Below are positions 39,462 through 51,019 of a stretch of 64,000 nt of DNA, one piece after another. The notes below the pieces were generated by a model. It ran no database searches, was not told the DNA's origin, and saw only the letters and a list, made by a program, of their open reading frames with translations. A program made the translations under genes and the position numbers. The number at the start of each line of letters is the position of its first letter. The stretch's first letter is position 1. Origin of the DNA: Eutypella sp. D-1 (taxonomy: Eukaryota; Ascomycota; Sordariomycetes; Xylariales; Diatrypaceae); NCBI GenBank assembly GCA_023313575.1, contig JAJTTP010000025.1, forward strand, positions 372,001-436,000, read 5' to 3'.

Positions 39462-40695
39462 TCCATTAAGCAGATGTCCAACGATGCTTGGTACGACTTG
39501 GCTCCCGTGGTCGGGATTACGCTCTCGTAGATCAGGAGCTTGGAATACCCCTTTTTCATGGCTTTGACTAGGTGCTGCAAAATACGACGGGAATCGGGGT
39601 CATTCCAGTCGTGGAGAACGGCGTGGAGAAGATAGGCACGACTCCCTGTTAGGGGCGCGGGAAGGAAACAGGTTAGCGACATTATGCTGTTGATGACCCA
39701 TGGATGTCTTACCTGAGATGGGCTGCGGATCGAAGAAGGAATGACTCAACGTCTTGACCCTCGGGTCGACCTTGGCCAATGCAACAACATCCTCCAAGTC
39801 CTCCAACACTAAAGCTCCAGCAGGAAGATCTGGATGCTTCGCCAAGGCTCTCATGCAATCGATGCCGTGACCGCCTCCAAGGTCAACAAGGAAAGTGCTA
39901 CTACTGCCATTATACCCTGTCATTAGAGTCTGGGTGTCGAAGACATCGGTCCAGTCCAACTTGTACGTGTTGATGCCGACCATGATGCCGTTGATGAAGC
40001 TCTTCTGGTATCGGACATCGGTTGCGAAGTATCCGAAACAGTCCTTTCCCAAGGCATCTAAGAAGTTCGAGCTGACCGGGTTCACGGGGTCTCGATACCC
40101 TGTGTTGGCTAAAAAATGTGGCAAGTTCTTGCCAGCATCCAGCATATAGTATTTTCTTGTGATGACTGTCAGATTCAACCCCGTGTTGGGTAGATGGGAT
40201 AATCGAAACAACAAACCCGCTAAGGATGACTTGGGTCATTGCTCCCTCCGGATCCCCCAGCTCGGAAGAGAGTCGAGTAAGCTTCCAACGGTCTTCCCCG
40301 GTTTCTTCGATGAGGTTATAAGCAGCAAGAAGTCGAAGTAGACGACCTGTACACGTAGCTTAGTTGTATATCCTCCACACGATAATGTGTTTACATCTCC
40401 ATATCATACGCAGTAAATTCTCTTCGCACTCCTTACTGCAAAGGGCGAGAAGTTCCTCCAGCGACGCCTCGTGAGCACCCACATTGGCCCATTTTTCGAA
40501 GATCCCGATGTCTATACAAGTCTGAAGGGCCGCAAGAATACCGGGTGATTCCATTACCAAGTCCCAGGCTCGCTCGAACGGTGTCTGCATTCTCACCAGG
40601 AGACGCCTTGCTGCCTCTTTAACAGCGTATCGGGTAGCCTCATCGCTGGAAGTCTCCAGGGAGAAGCTGTCAAGAGTAGTAATGAATTTGTCCAT
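39462..40695 (-). pseudogene. O-methyltransferase, 5' part, disrupted by a retrotransposon in the last exon
   Basis: A SAM-dependent, COMT-like O-methyltransferase of the kind found in fungal secondary metabolism. Exons by splice signal and phase are 40410-40695, 40217-40346, 39713-40155 and 39462-39645, with introns of 63, 61 and 67 bases; intron 2 uses a less usual AAG acceptor after CTGAC. Visible motifs are the SAM-binding LVDLGGGHGIDC, the acidic VLEDLED, and HAVLHDWNDPDS with the catalytic base histidine. The frame then reaches DICLMD and runs into the copia LTR. The missing 45 codons lie 13.1 kb away at 26179-26313. The gene as it stands would give a chimeric, truncated protein without the C-terminal helix of the fold. 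The damage is only this insertion; all other exons look sound, so it is recent on the scale of gene decay. Confidence 0.92.
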
Positions 40696-41622
40696 GTCGT
40701 TGGTCAGCCCTACGTGGTGTTTGGGAAAGGGTTTTCTGGGTTGGAAAGGGTCGATTAAGTTAAGCTCTCATGCGGAGAATGTCAGCCTTTTGTACCTAAA
40801 ACCTCCAGGCTCAATCTGCGTGGCATATTTCTCAACATACTACATGGAAATACTGTTATCTAACCAAAACTCCATGCTGTATCAAGGCTTGACAGGATGC
40901 CAAGTAGAACAGCACATAGACAAGGATAATCTGACCATGCATTTACACCATGGCAGGCGCAAAAATCGCTCACTGCATCCTGGTCTATCCAGTGACATTC
41001 CTCCGAACTGAATCATCTGTATGATATTCATTGTCACGACTACAAGGCCAATAAATTCCATAACCGGTCCACATGTCCAGCACAAGATGCAACACCCGCC
41101 ATATCATAGTCGGATAAGCATATCGATCGTGGATTCGTATCACTTCTACCTAGGCGTTGCTTTGCAGAGTATCGCATTTATTCGCTATAGGAATTACCAA
41201 GGTGATATTGTGTAACAAACGGGGAAAGTCCGCACCAAGTATGTCCTTATCTCCGAGCGCTCGGAGTAGCGAACATCGCCAGATATTGCCTCCTTGGCCT
41301 ATATCTACCATAATCGCGACCTGAACTAGATTATGATCCAGTGTAATTTTATCACACGAAGCCACGAGGTACCTGCCAGGTCCCACCATTACAGTGGCAG
41401 TCCCACTTATTGGCCCTATCTATATCCCTTGGCACAGGGCACCCTGTATCTAGTTTCTTTCTTCTACATCATCTTGCTGACACCACTGAAATCACTAACT
41501 TGCCGACGGACGTATCTCCACCGGTATCCCAGCGTCAGATAGTGGCCATAACACAGAATAAAAGGTTATTCGCTTCATCTCGTACGTATTTGCAGTCCGT
41601 GCCCGTTATAGTACCTCTGATA
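40696..41622. other. spacer between the O-methyltransferase start and the dehydrogenase stop
   Basis: It includes the O-methyltransferase promoter. Several 60-110 codon frames on both strands have no recognisable content. Confidence 0.4.
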
Positions 41623-42851
41623 TTACCTCCAGTTGGAGAGAATAGTCTCTTTTTCATGCAGCTGGGTATACTTCAGAGTATCCTTCCATAAGACAACTCG
41701 CTTCTTGGGATCCCTGGCCTCTGCGGCCATCTCCCTCCGCTCCCCGCCATTCAGGTACAACCCTTTTGGCCGCTCGCCCAGGGTTGGGTTTGAGTCAAAG
41801 GCGGCCGCTAGGATGTCTGCCGAGGACTTTGTGACCGTTCGGTTGGTCCCGTTCGGCCAGAGCCACGTCAGAATTACCACCAGCCAGGGCATAATCAGCG
41901 TCCAGAGCCCGACTATCCTCCAGTCACCTCGGCGAACGAGGTAAGTAGGAGTCGAGCCCGGGTCGATACCAAGCACAGAAATACCCTTTAGGACAGGGTC
42001 TGCGTCAATCCGGCGCTGTAGTTCCGGTCTACCAAAGTTATACGTAAGATTTAATAATGTGTATCATCGCGTTTGGCGGAGGAGAAAGACATAGGAACAC
42101 ATACATCATCATTACTTGACACAGCTTAGCAGCACCATATCGTCGGTAGCCACCTCGAAATGAAGGATCTTCCTTAGTCGAACTCCATGTGCCATTAGCA
42201 ATAGGCTCGGTGTCGTCGTGGAATATTGTCTGCCATTTCTTCTCGGCATATTGTGCGCCCGCATTGTTACGCGTGTCTTGTGTACTAGGCAATATCATCT
42301 GTATCAGCGTCTTTTCCAGGTACCGTTATGTTGAAGTACTTATCACAAGTGAGAACCCTGAGATGACTCGATCCGCAACAAAATACTCACTCATGGGCAG
42401 AGCTCCCAATAACAAGGATCCGCCCGTAGTTCCTATCCATACTCTGCAGTAACATCAAAGTTAATAACCAGTGGCCCAAGTAGGTTGCCGCGAAGCTCGT
42501 GTCGAAGCCTTCGGTGGTCCATGTCTGTTCCTCGAACTCGAGGTACGCTGCGTTCAGAATGAGCACACGGATGGGTGGGATCTCGCCAGCTGCGACACGC
42601 GCGTTAATGGTGGTAGCTATGTCGCGTACGGTGTCTAGGTGCGTCAGATCTAACGATATAATGTCGTGGGGGTGAGGCCCGACAGTAGAATCCCCGAGAA
42701 CGGATCGCAACCTGTGCGATGACGATGAGTCACGAACGGCGTATAGACCGTGGTAGGCAGCCAGTTCCGGTCGAGACACGATCTTGCGCACTACCGCAAG
42801 GCCAAGGCCACCGTTAGCGCCCGTCAAGAGAACTGTGCCTTTGATAGACAT
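41623..42851 (-). CDS. short-chain dehydrogenase/reductase
   Basis: Three exons, 42391-42851, 42105-42284 and 41623-42028, with introns of 106 and 76 bases (donors GTGAGT and GTATGT), give 348 residues in frame. The Rossmann motif TGANGGLG is at residues 10-17, the LILNAAY strand corresponds to the NNAG motif, GSSAH carries the catalytic serine strand, and the active-site pair YGAAK is at Tyr203/Lys207. VLGIDPG and a hydrophobic LIMPWLVVILTWLW segment follow, as in retinol-dehydrogenase/WW-oxidoreductase-like fungal members. It should reduce or oxidise a carbonyl/alcohol with NADP(H) or NAD(H); the substrate is unknown. It lies 0.9 kb from the broken O-methyltransferase on the same strand, which suggests, but does not prove, a shared metabolite pathway. 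Confidence 0.88.
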
Positions 42852-43401
42852 TTCGGCAGATGCTAGATCAAGATGGCCTCACTAAGACTGTGAACGCGAA
42901 AATAGGCAAAGAAGAACTGAAGTACGGGAGACAGGTTTGGGCAACAAAAATGATTATTATGTGACCATTTGCAAACTGGGTTCCAGGATCTCTGTAACGT
43001 GTAGTGGGCTTATGCAGTTGGTAGATAACTACCTAATGCAGTGTAACGCTGCGGCCTTAAAACCTACACACTGTGTCACCAGAAAAGTGACATGTTGACA
43101 GATAAGCAGTCTAATAAGCGAGCCACACCATAGCTGCAACGCCCAGTATTATTATCAAGGCCCCTATCACGGCCTGTTGAGCCTCACCTAGAATAGGGGT
43201 ATTATAAAACGGGAAAGTGGATATAGGCGATCACGTGAGCCGTATCTCCGGGGATCAGCCGGGTATATATATAGGGCCAGGGCACCCCCGTTCTGTAACT
43301 AGAAGATCGCTTTCTCTTTTTTTGCCAATCTACTATTCTCCCACATACTATCTTCGATCTATAGACGTGACACATCACTATCGAGAATATTTGACATTGA
43401 A
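42852..43401. other. spacer, probable promoters
   Basis: Upstream region of the dehydrogenase. A TATATATATA box is near 43264-43274, followed by a pyrimidine-rich leader (TTTCTCTTTTTTT at 43311-43323) that points towards the possible exon at 43402. Confidence 0.35.
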
Positions 43402-43514
43402 ATGATTGGCGATCCGCGGTTGCCCGAAGCGGATCTGGGAAGGCCGGTGTTGGGGATATCTTCTTTCAAAGACGGTCACGACTTTGCTGTTAGATTCTCG
43501 TTGAGGAATAAGCC
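43402..43514 (+). CDS. possible first exon of an unidentified small gene or remnant
   Basis: An ATG with a TATA box about 130 bases upstream opens 37 codons (MIGDPRLPEADLGR...) that run into a consensus GTAAGT donor at 43515. A possible acceptor (CCTACTAG near 43652) gives only nine more codons before a stop, so the gene may be truncated or the next exon may be missed. The family is unknown. Confidence 0.25.
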
Positions 43515-44441
43515 GTAAGTCAGATTCTATCGGATTTCGGAAAGGTTCATGTCAGAATCGATATAAAATAGTAAGTGTTACGTCCTTCCGTACCCTCGAC
43601 CCCCTGTAACTTTATGGCTTGATATATATACACTCTCTAAGGATCCTACTAGCTGGGAGAGCTGGTTTCCTAATTGGTAGATCCGAATAGGAGGTGAGCC
43701 AGGTAAGCCGTGAAACTTTCCTATCTGCGAATCACTCAATTCGCATCACCTGAAAAAGCTCGACTCCCCGACCCCACATACAGCATGGGTCGCAACTTGA
43801 AGCTTATCTGAATCAATGCCAATGGTCTGGAGATAGAACATCTACATACATATATCCAACGGCTGTGTGCATCACACCCAAACCTCGGACTTTTCTTAGA
43901 ATGAAATACGACACCAGACGGTACGCTCAAGCTTTACATCATGACCACGTGATCACAATCCTCCGTAGGGCTGTATAGTAGTATAAACTAGCTTGGTAGG
44001 TTAGGCTGAATAGAGAAATGCAGAGTGCAAAGCCTGGCTGGCGAGGCAGACAGCTGAGTTAAATATAAGTACCTAATTATGCGGCCTGTCGCTGAGGCTT
44101 CCCAAGGTAGAAATCGACACCGAATTAGAAGCCGCCATTTTCGAGCATGGCGGATTTAGAAAACATGAATGGTTTTCTGAGGGCGCTACTGGGTTAGTGA
44201 AGCTTATTAGCTTCTCATGGCAGTGCTGAATTGGCGCCTGGCTGAAGCTCAGCCGCACGCACTAGAGCCTCACATGGAATACCGGTGTTCGAGGATTCTC
44301 GGTGAAGCGAAGCTGGAAACTAGTAGACTCCCGTTGATTGACAGCGACAGTAGGTATAATACCCGCCAAGGGACCTGATAATTGTGTCTGGTCTTCATAG
44401 TCTTTCATTAAGTAGACGAATACCATAAACACTCTTCCACG
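43515..44441. other. spacer
   Basis: No supported gene. Chance frames of about 60 codons only. Confidence 0.4.
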
Positions 44442-45106
44442 ATGCCAGATCCAGGTATTGGCCCTAAATATCCATCAAGGCTACCTACAGTGGTACTAGG
44501 ACTCCGCTTGGTTGCATGCTTTTTCATCTATTTGCTCGATATAGGCATGATGATCGTCTCTATACTGGCGTATGTCGGTGCACAGAGCGACGACTCCAGA
44601 ACAGTCCTCAAGAGAACTTTCATCACATTTCCCCCGGTTGGCTACCATATACAACGCACAGAAATCGCCTTGGTGAGTCTTCAGAAACTGCCCTCACTGA
44701 CCTCTCTGGGGATGCAATATGGACGTCACTGATGATATCAGGCAGCATTAGGGATTATTGTCCACGGAATATTTTTATTCGGCGCTGCGGTTCTAAAGCC
44801 TGTCGTCGTTAAGTGCTCCCTCTTATGGCATGTTGTATGCCTTGCAACGTGGACAGTTATGGCTGCCTTCCAGGCCGATTACGTTCCTCTGCTCGGGAGA
44901 GATAGACTGCCTGAATGTGTGAAGTACGGTAGCGAATTGACACAATGCGGCATGGTAACGGCAACCTGGTTCCTGGCGATTCTATACAGGTAGCATGACC
45001 CAGAGAGACGTTGATTCCGAGACCTGTAGACTGACAACTTACCAGTGCCCTTCATCTGCTATTCGTCCTCCTCGTTACAGTAATCATTTGGCGCCCCCGC
45101 GTCTAA
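44442..45106 (+). CDS. small four-helix membrane protein (MARVEL-like topology)
   Basis: Three exons, 44442-44672, 44742-44989 and 45046-45106 (introns of 69 and 56 bases, consensus ends, phases 0 and 2), give 179 residues. There are four hydrophobic segments, at about residues 17-42, 77-97, 99-120 and 148-176. A charged loop lies between helices 1 and 2, and a loop with a Cys pair (PECVKYGSELTQC) between 3 and 4. The length, spacing and the VxKxSLLWHxxCxxTW-like third segment resemble small fungal MARVEL-domain-like integral membrane proteins of unknown role. No catalytic residues are seen. I am fairly sure of the gene model and unsure of the family. Confidence 0.7.
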
Positions 45107-45275
45107 GAGCGAGGATGTAGGGCAACAAATACATACCAAAAAATATGAGTGGCCTACATGATAAGGTAGATAAAGAGATGGGAAAACACAGTTATCTCAA
45201 ACCGTGAGGATTGACGAGCAAAAAAAAAAAACAGTTGGATTTAAGCCGGTGGAGATGGCAATCACCGAACATCCC

Positions 45276-45280
45276 AAAAA
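45276..45280 (-). terminator. RNA polymerase III T-run terminator
   Basis: Five T residues on the minus strand lie three bases after the last tRNA base, as expected for Pol III termination. Confidence 0.75.
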
Positions 45281-45283
45281 GTA

Positions 45284-45355
45284 CGACCAACGCAGGATTC
45301 GAACCTGCAATCTTCAGAGCCGAAATCTGACGCCTTACCATTAGGCCAGCTGGCC
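45284..45355 (-). tRNA. tRNA-Arg (anticodon UCG)
   Basis: 72 bases without an intron. The acceptor stem GGCCAGC pairs with GTTGGTC (two G-U pairs), the D stem is GCC/GGC, and the anticodon stem is TCAGA/TCTGA with loop TTTCGGC. The anticodon TCG is at 45321-45323 and reads CGA codons. The variable loop is AGATT and the T arm is GCAGG-TTCGAAT-CCTGC, followed by discriminator G. The B box GGTTCGAATCC is intact. CCA is not encoded, as is normal in eukaryotes. Confidence 0.95.
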
Positions 45356-46232
45356 GAATGAACGATGATTGGCTGGAGCATATAGTAACTTATGAATAGC
45401 TCAACAACCGCGTGTTGTGCGAAAATTCAGTTCGACGGGATCCGTAGTCTATGATGCTTGATGTTGGTTGGTCAAACTCTGCAAGATCTCACTAGCCAAC
45501 AAAATCCGGTTCTCCCCGTTGCCCCGCTATTATAGTAGCGTAATTGCATTCAGGATTCAGGGGCTATTGAGGCATTACCTAATCAGGCATTAGTAGGTCC
45601 CAGTTGTACGAAAGGGACATAAAAGGGGGGATGGCCATCAACAACACGAATTTCGTGGTCGATGCAAGTATGAATTGGGACCGAAGTCGCTTCATTGAAA
45701 TTCCTAAAGCGTGCGAATTGTCAATTGGCCCTAGCACTTCTGACTCGGGTTGAAGCATGCGCAATGTGACATGATCAGAGCAGGCGCCGAAGACTGAAGT
45801 ATTGGAATCTGTGGAGAATGTTCCACTATTCAGGGGATGAAGTAGTTAGTACCGTAAAGTCTACATATCCTGCATCTCGGCAAAGCTGCCATCATTCATC
45901 ATTCCTGTTATAGATGGGGATGCTCAATCACTCCTATCGTGACTATAAGCGTTAAATAAGTCTTGATTATGATAAGTGCATCTCACGACATCAAAAGCAC
46001 TGCTCCTAGGTAAAATCAACCAGCAAGTTGCATCATTAATGTAGATACTACCCCTGGGATAGCACTAGCATATCACTATTACCCATTCGAAGCATTAACC
46101 CCAGCTTACTCGGATTATCAGCGCAACGGAGTCATGGTCCGCTCTCTCGAGTATAGCTCGTCACGACATGGGCGCGAAGCTGGGCCGAGCTCATCGAGGA
46201 ATGGAGTGGTGGCAAGTAGTATGTAGTTGCAG
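45356..46232. other. spacer between the tRNA and a solo LTR
   Basis: No supported feature. It is not RIP-mutated. Confidence 0.4.
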
Positions 46233-46437
46233 TGTTGGTTGTTAGTGGTCACTGGTATGGACCCACATACCAGTAGGAAGTACCCTTGTACCTATCTCCC
46301 GTTTATATAAGGATATGGGCTCCCCCATATCCTTCATAGATAGATAGATAGACCTTAGACCGAATCAACATACCAGTCTCACTACCTTTCGTTATTATTA
46401 TTGTTATCTGTTTCTTTTACGTACGTACCTACCAACA
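46233..46437 (+). mobile_element. solo copia LTR
   Basis: 205 bases from TGTTGGTTGTTAGTGG to CCTACCAACA, flanked by a perfect TGCAG duplication (46228-46232 and 46438-46442). It is the same family as the LTRs of copies 1 and 2 but with almost no C to T conversion. The hairpin after the TATA box is kept, with both arms changed together (GGATATGGG pairing CCCATATCC). It ends 108 bases from the stop of the Zn2Cys6 gene. Confidence 0.95.
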
Positions 46438-46545
46438 TGCAGCCATCTATGGCTAGGCCGATACGATAGTTCATGATTGGCTCATCACTAAGACAATGAA
46501 TGTATTCACCATATACGATGAAACGGTAGCTAATGCTCCTCAGCC

Positions 46546-48701
46546 TTAAAGCCATTCTCCACTGATTCCATGCCCAAAGATTCCTGGATTGAGATCTCTT
46601 GTCGCATCTTGATTGCCGCTAGGGAACTGTATAAAGTCGAGGGGGTTGGGGAAGGTATCGATCGTCTGTCGCCCGAGCACCGACTCGAGCTTTCTCAGTC
46701 GCTTCTGGACACCGTATGATGTTTGCTTCGTGTCGTTAAATACATCTAGTCCTACGGGGCCTCCAGGGCTCGCCTTAGTGTCCAGGATCAGCTGAATCGT
46801 CTCTGCATAGCGCTGCGCACAAGGCCATCGCACGCCTTGCTGGTGGAGAATGGTGAGAAGAGGCTCTAGATCCGCAGGCATGGGGCCATAGGTCCTCTCA
46901 TATCCCATAGTCCAGAGGATGATCAAACTTCTAGCTGCAACCCACATGGTAAACGCGAAGACGGGCCCTAGTTGATCTAGTTCATGAGGCTCGATGGAAC
47001 TTGCTAGTGATGCAACATTCCGAATAGTCTGGCGACATCGCCCTCGCGCTGTAGATGATGGCCTTAAGTAGGGCGAGGTCGTGGAGGGGAATGCGGCGAC
47101 AGTGTACATCCGCAGGTTGATTCTGTTAAAAGTTTCAGCTTGATAATAACAGGCTTATAGTGATGCATCTTACAAGTGAAAAGTAGAATGAAGCATCATC
47201 CATGTAGAGTTAAATCTACTTGGGGGCCCTCGAACGTCTTGCGGGAGGCTCTCGAACCATGTATTTACTGTAGCGTCAAGCTGTCGAAAGCTGTTCTGCC
47301 ACTCTTGACATCCAGCGGGTAGTGACAAGTCAACAGGTGAGGTCAAAAGCTTATTCGATCTGTCCAAGAGAGCTAACACGTCAATATGACAATGTTTAAG
47401 CCTCGCAGAGCAGGCAGTGTGGGTAGATCTCGGGGTAGTGTTGAACCATTCAGGCACTCCGCCTTGGGCCCAGTCTTCGTCACTTGCCGGATAAGGCAGG
47501 TAGATCTCATTCTGGTTCAAACTACCAGGCTGGCCATGGGTCATGCTCGAAAAGCGATCGAGACTGTATATTGCCCAGAATAGCCGATGCCTCTCCTCAA
47601 CTTCAATGATGGATGCGTCAAACTCATCGTCAGAATCCTCGTTCCTAACGAGCGCGGTAGTTCCCTTCCCTATGGACGGTAGGTGGCTCCTATTTAGCCT
47701 CAACTGCTGCGCAGCGGTGACCAGCATGGCCATGATATTGCAAGCCCTGGGACCGGGACCTTGGCCGAGCGCATCCAGTGCCAATAGTGTCAGGGCTTGT
47801 GTAGAAAGGATGGAATGGGTATGAATGGCCTGCGTAAGAATCTTATCGCGTGATCTGGTCATATAGGATTCCCAATTCTTGCTCGAAGGCTCCGGTTTCT
47901 TCCAAAAGCGGCATGCCACTACGAGGATACCATGTAAGAGTATCTGCCTCTCAGGCGCGAACATATTTGCCGTTAACGTGGTCCGATGAAACATGGGCAC
48001 GCGCGGATACACTAGCTCGAAGAATAGATCTACGAGTTCGCGGAGGGTATCCGATGATGGAAGACCGTCGCTATCAGATTCGCAGGGCAACGAAACATTG
48101 ACAGAAGGTGTGGGTGGCTCGAGCTGCATCGACGGATAAGTGGTAGCAAATTTTCCCATGTCCATTCCCTGCTCCATTGGTTGCCACATATTTGGCACGT
48201 CAGCGATTTCTGCGGCTGGTAAAAGCGAATGAGTGGCGTCTCCTTCATTGAAAGAACCCGGTCGGATGTGATGCAGGACATTCTCAAGCCGTTGACTTAT
48301 TGTCTGAAAGTTGCTTTCTAGGACACTAAGTCGCTGCTCGATCGCCTTGCCGTAACCGGGGCGCAAGCCTGGTTGGCCCTTCTCCCTGTGAATACAAGCA
48401 AGGCCTCGATAGTTCGTTCGGATCATCAGCTCTTGTATCGAAGAAAAGTACACAGAAATACTGCCTCTTACCTTTCCCACGGCAAGGGGCACAGGAAGGG
48501 CGCCTGCTATCGCAACGAGACTTCTTCTTCTTACAATTCTCGCATCTTTTCAGTAATAATCATTAGTACTCAACTATAAGCTGGCGCGTCGCCCATATAT
48601 ACTACTCACGCCTTAGAGAGTATTGGAGTACCCTTCCTGACACCCTCGTGCGACCCCTCGCCTACCCATTCGTTTCTTACATCGGGGTCAGAGTTCGACA
48701 T
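46546..48701 (-). CDS. Zn2Cys6 transcription factor with fungal-specific middle homology region
   Basis: Four exons, 48610-48701, 48472-48545, 47174-48404 and 46546-47122, with introns of 64, 67 and 51 bases, keep one frame of 657 residues. Cysteines 32, 35, 42, 49, 52 and 59 form the C-x2-C-x6-C-x6-C-x2-C-x6-C binuclear zinc cluster, split by intron 2. A linker (REKGQPGLRPGY) and a short coiled-coil dimerisation stretch (IEQRLSVLESNFQTISQRLENVL) follow. The middle region has the fungal_trans features (LVDLFFELVYPRVPMFHR..., RHRLFWAIYSLDRFSS). It is a nuclear DNA-binding regulator. Its place beside a dioxygenase, dehydrogenase, aldolase and transporter suggests it controls that group. Confidence 0.93.
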
Positions 48702-49292
48702 AACGCTGCTCAGTTGTAGGGTTTTAGAGTCTACAAGTCTCAAGTGAAAGCTATGAAATTAGTCAAATCAATTGGGGCGTATTCCGTAGCTAATTTATAA
48801 TGATTTGGTTTTGGTTTTCCCCGGATTACAATAGGCCCCAGTAGGGTTCTTAAGCAGCCAAGGACATCCTCCAATGCGGAGATCCCAGTGAGCGTAGGTG
48901 GTAATGCATGCACTAAATACTACCACCTTAAGTCCATATTTAGACCCCTGGCCAGTCAGGACGGCAAGTAGAGCAGCCCTAGAGAGTAGATGGGGCTTAG
49001 CATTGATGATTGAATGCTACACATATATTCTAATTGTCGATTAACCCATATACAGACCATACTCTATGCTGCGCTGTTCAGGTTTCTTTCTAAAGAAAAA
49101 TACGTTCCCTTTGATCAAGCAGGGACTTAAGAAGCCATCTAAGGTATGCTGGTCTAGGTATGGATGGTCCACTCTGACATAGACTGATTACCATTATTTT
49201 CTTTATATATTCTTGGTTTACATATAGGCTTCCTGCTAGAATAAATATCCTGCCAATGTTGATATGCGACACGCCACACCCTAGACCACATC
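48702..49292. other. spacer, promoter of the Zn2Cys6 gene
   Basis: No feature beyond the expected upstream region of the regulator and 3' end of the dioxygenase gene. Confidence 0.4.
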
Positions 49293-50345
49293 TCAATAAG
49301 CCAACACGCCAGCGAGTCGTAGTAGCTGATCTGTGCGCTCAGGCTTCTCAAGAGGATCTGTGCGGTTTCGAGGATCGACCGTACCATCGGGAAGACGGAC
49401 GACCGTGTCTCTCAGCTTGATATTATCATGTGGCCAGTGGGTAGTGGCGCCAAAGGCGTCGAAAACACGCGCTTTAGCTTCGAGCACCTCCATCGAGGCA
49501 AGACCCCGCGGGGCGTACGCAGCGTAAATCACCGTCCGCACTGTTTCGCTCTTTTCTGTAGGTTCTCCACCCCAGTGAATTGTGCGGGAGTCCCAGAGGA
49601 TCAGATCACCAGGTTCGGCAAGTACCTTCTTCGGCGCGAGTCCACGGGCACGGAAGAACTCCATATCCTCGTCGTTGAAATATCGATTGTCCCTCCACTC
49701 CCAGTCTTCGGGTTTAGTCTTGGTGTCAAAGAACTCTTCAACATACCTGTGGGAGCCTGGGATGGCGACCAACGAGCCATCTTCTTCCCCCGCATGGCTA
49801 AGGTTGATGATTCCCTGGACGCAATGTAGCCCACGCTTTCTAGGAGCCTGGTCTATATGGGGCCAAGGGGCACGAGCCTTCTTGAAGTTCGGCAGCGTCA
49901 CATTGAGGGAGTCGAAAGAGGCGATAAGCTCGTTGGTGCCCCAGATCTTGGCGAAGGCGTCGATTACTCCGGGCTCCTGGCGAGCTTCCCACATGAAGCG
50001 CTCATGAACAACCCCGTAATGTTCGTATGTATTCTCATCAGTCTGGACAGGGAGCCTATCAGGCTTCCAGGTACTTGGGTCGGTGACATCTAATGATGAG
50101 TCGAAAGACTGAAGCCATTCTATTGCCTTCTGTTGGTAATACCTGGCCCTCTCGGCGGGGATGGCCCCCTTCACCACCGTGTAGCCATCAGCCTTGAGTT
50201 CGTCTCTCCAATCGCCATCACCGGCTGGAAGCCTATTGAAATGGTTAGCGATCGTATTACAGATGCCACGAAGCTGTGGGGAGACCTACTCGAAACTACT
50301 ATCAACAATGACGGCAGCGGGGTTTTCGGGTTGAGCGACTGCCAT
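49293..50345 (-). CDS. PhyH-type Fe(II)/2-oxoglutarate-dependent dioxygenase
   Basis: Two exons, 50290-50345 and 49293-50232, with a 57-base intron (GTAGGT...CGCTAACC...AATAG, phase 2), give 331 residues. The iron triad is His144-x-Asp146 (PWPHIDQAP) and His238 (TIHWGG), and Arg251 (SETVRTVIYAAY) is placed to bind 2-oxoglutarate. GSLVAIPGSHRYVEEFF and EPGDLILWDSRTIHW are standard phytanoyl-CoA-hydroxylase-family strands. It has no peroxisomal targeting tail (it ends GVLAY) and no signal peptide, so it is probably cytosolic. The substrate is unknown; it may hydroxylate or open an intermediate of the neighbouring sugar-acid pathway. Confidence 0.93.
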
Positions 50346-51019
50346 TGCAGTTGCCAGCAGTGTGTCAACAAACTCGGGAACTAAAGCAAAAAGATGGACT
50401 GTCGTAAGCTATGAATGTACAGCCAAGATTCTCGCAGGCCATCAACTGCTCGGATTATCACACTACAAGCAAGTTTCATTTGACTTATATAAACCCATTC
50501 TCTCGTGGTCACTATACAATGTTCAATGCCTTTACCAAGCACCTTTTTACAACGCGACATACTCCATCATTGTCAGAGAGAGTGTGTGTCTGTTGCAGGT
50601 CATTGATCCTCCGATGGTGTATGGGTTGCCGATCATCTGTCACCTTCTCCGCACAACCCGGCGGATGATTTTGCCGCCAAGCCAAGCCTATGCACAACCG
50701 CCCCCGTAATGGATCCGAGGCTTCGGACAACATCTCCGGCTACCCACCGTACTAACGATTGTTAGTTAGCAGAAACTGCCCCACCTTGGTCCCTTCCAAG
50801 TCCGTTCAACGGAAGGAGTAAGTTAGGAGTTCGGTCAATGAGGGGTTGCCACTGAGGGTCGAGCGCTACGATGTAGGAGTACGTAGGAGTGGTGGTGTAG
50901 GCCAAGAGCAACTAATTGAAACGAATTCCTTCAAACGAATTCCATCTCAACAGGAAACTTCAAAGTGGAATCACAATCTCATACTTCCAATCCATTCCAC
51001 ATTAGCCACCAATACCGCC
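50346..51019. promoter_or_regulatory. shared promoter region between divergent dioxygenase and dehydrogenase genes
   Basis: 674 bases separate the two divergent starts. A shared control region is expected from the layout. It contains a direct repeat of ACGAATTCC (about 50920-50942, CAAACGAATTCC). No binding site of the neighbouring Zn2Cys6 protein can be assigned by eye. Confidence 0.4.

Noticed and set aside
39600..40214. independent 204-codon gene starting at 40214
   Set aside because: It is exon 3 of the O-methyltransferase plus read-through of introns. Splice phases join it to exons on both sides.
50846..51019. upstream extension of the dehydrogenase frame
   Set aside because: The added 58 residues are unlike the family. 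The start at 51020 places the Rossmann motif at the N-terminus.
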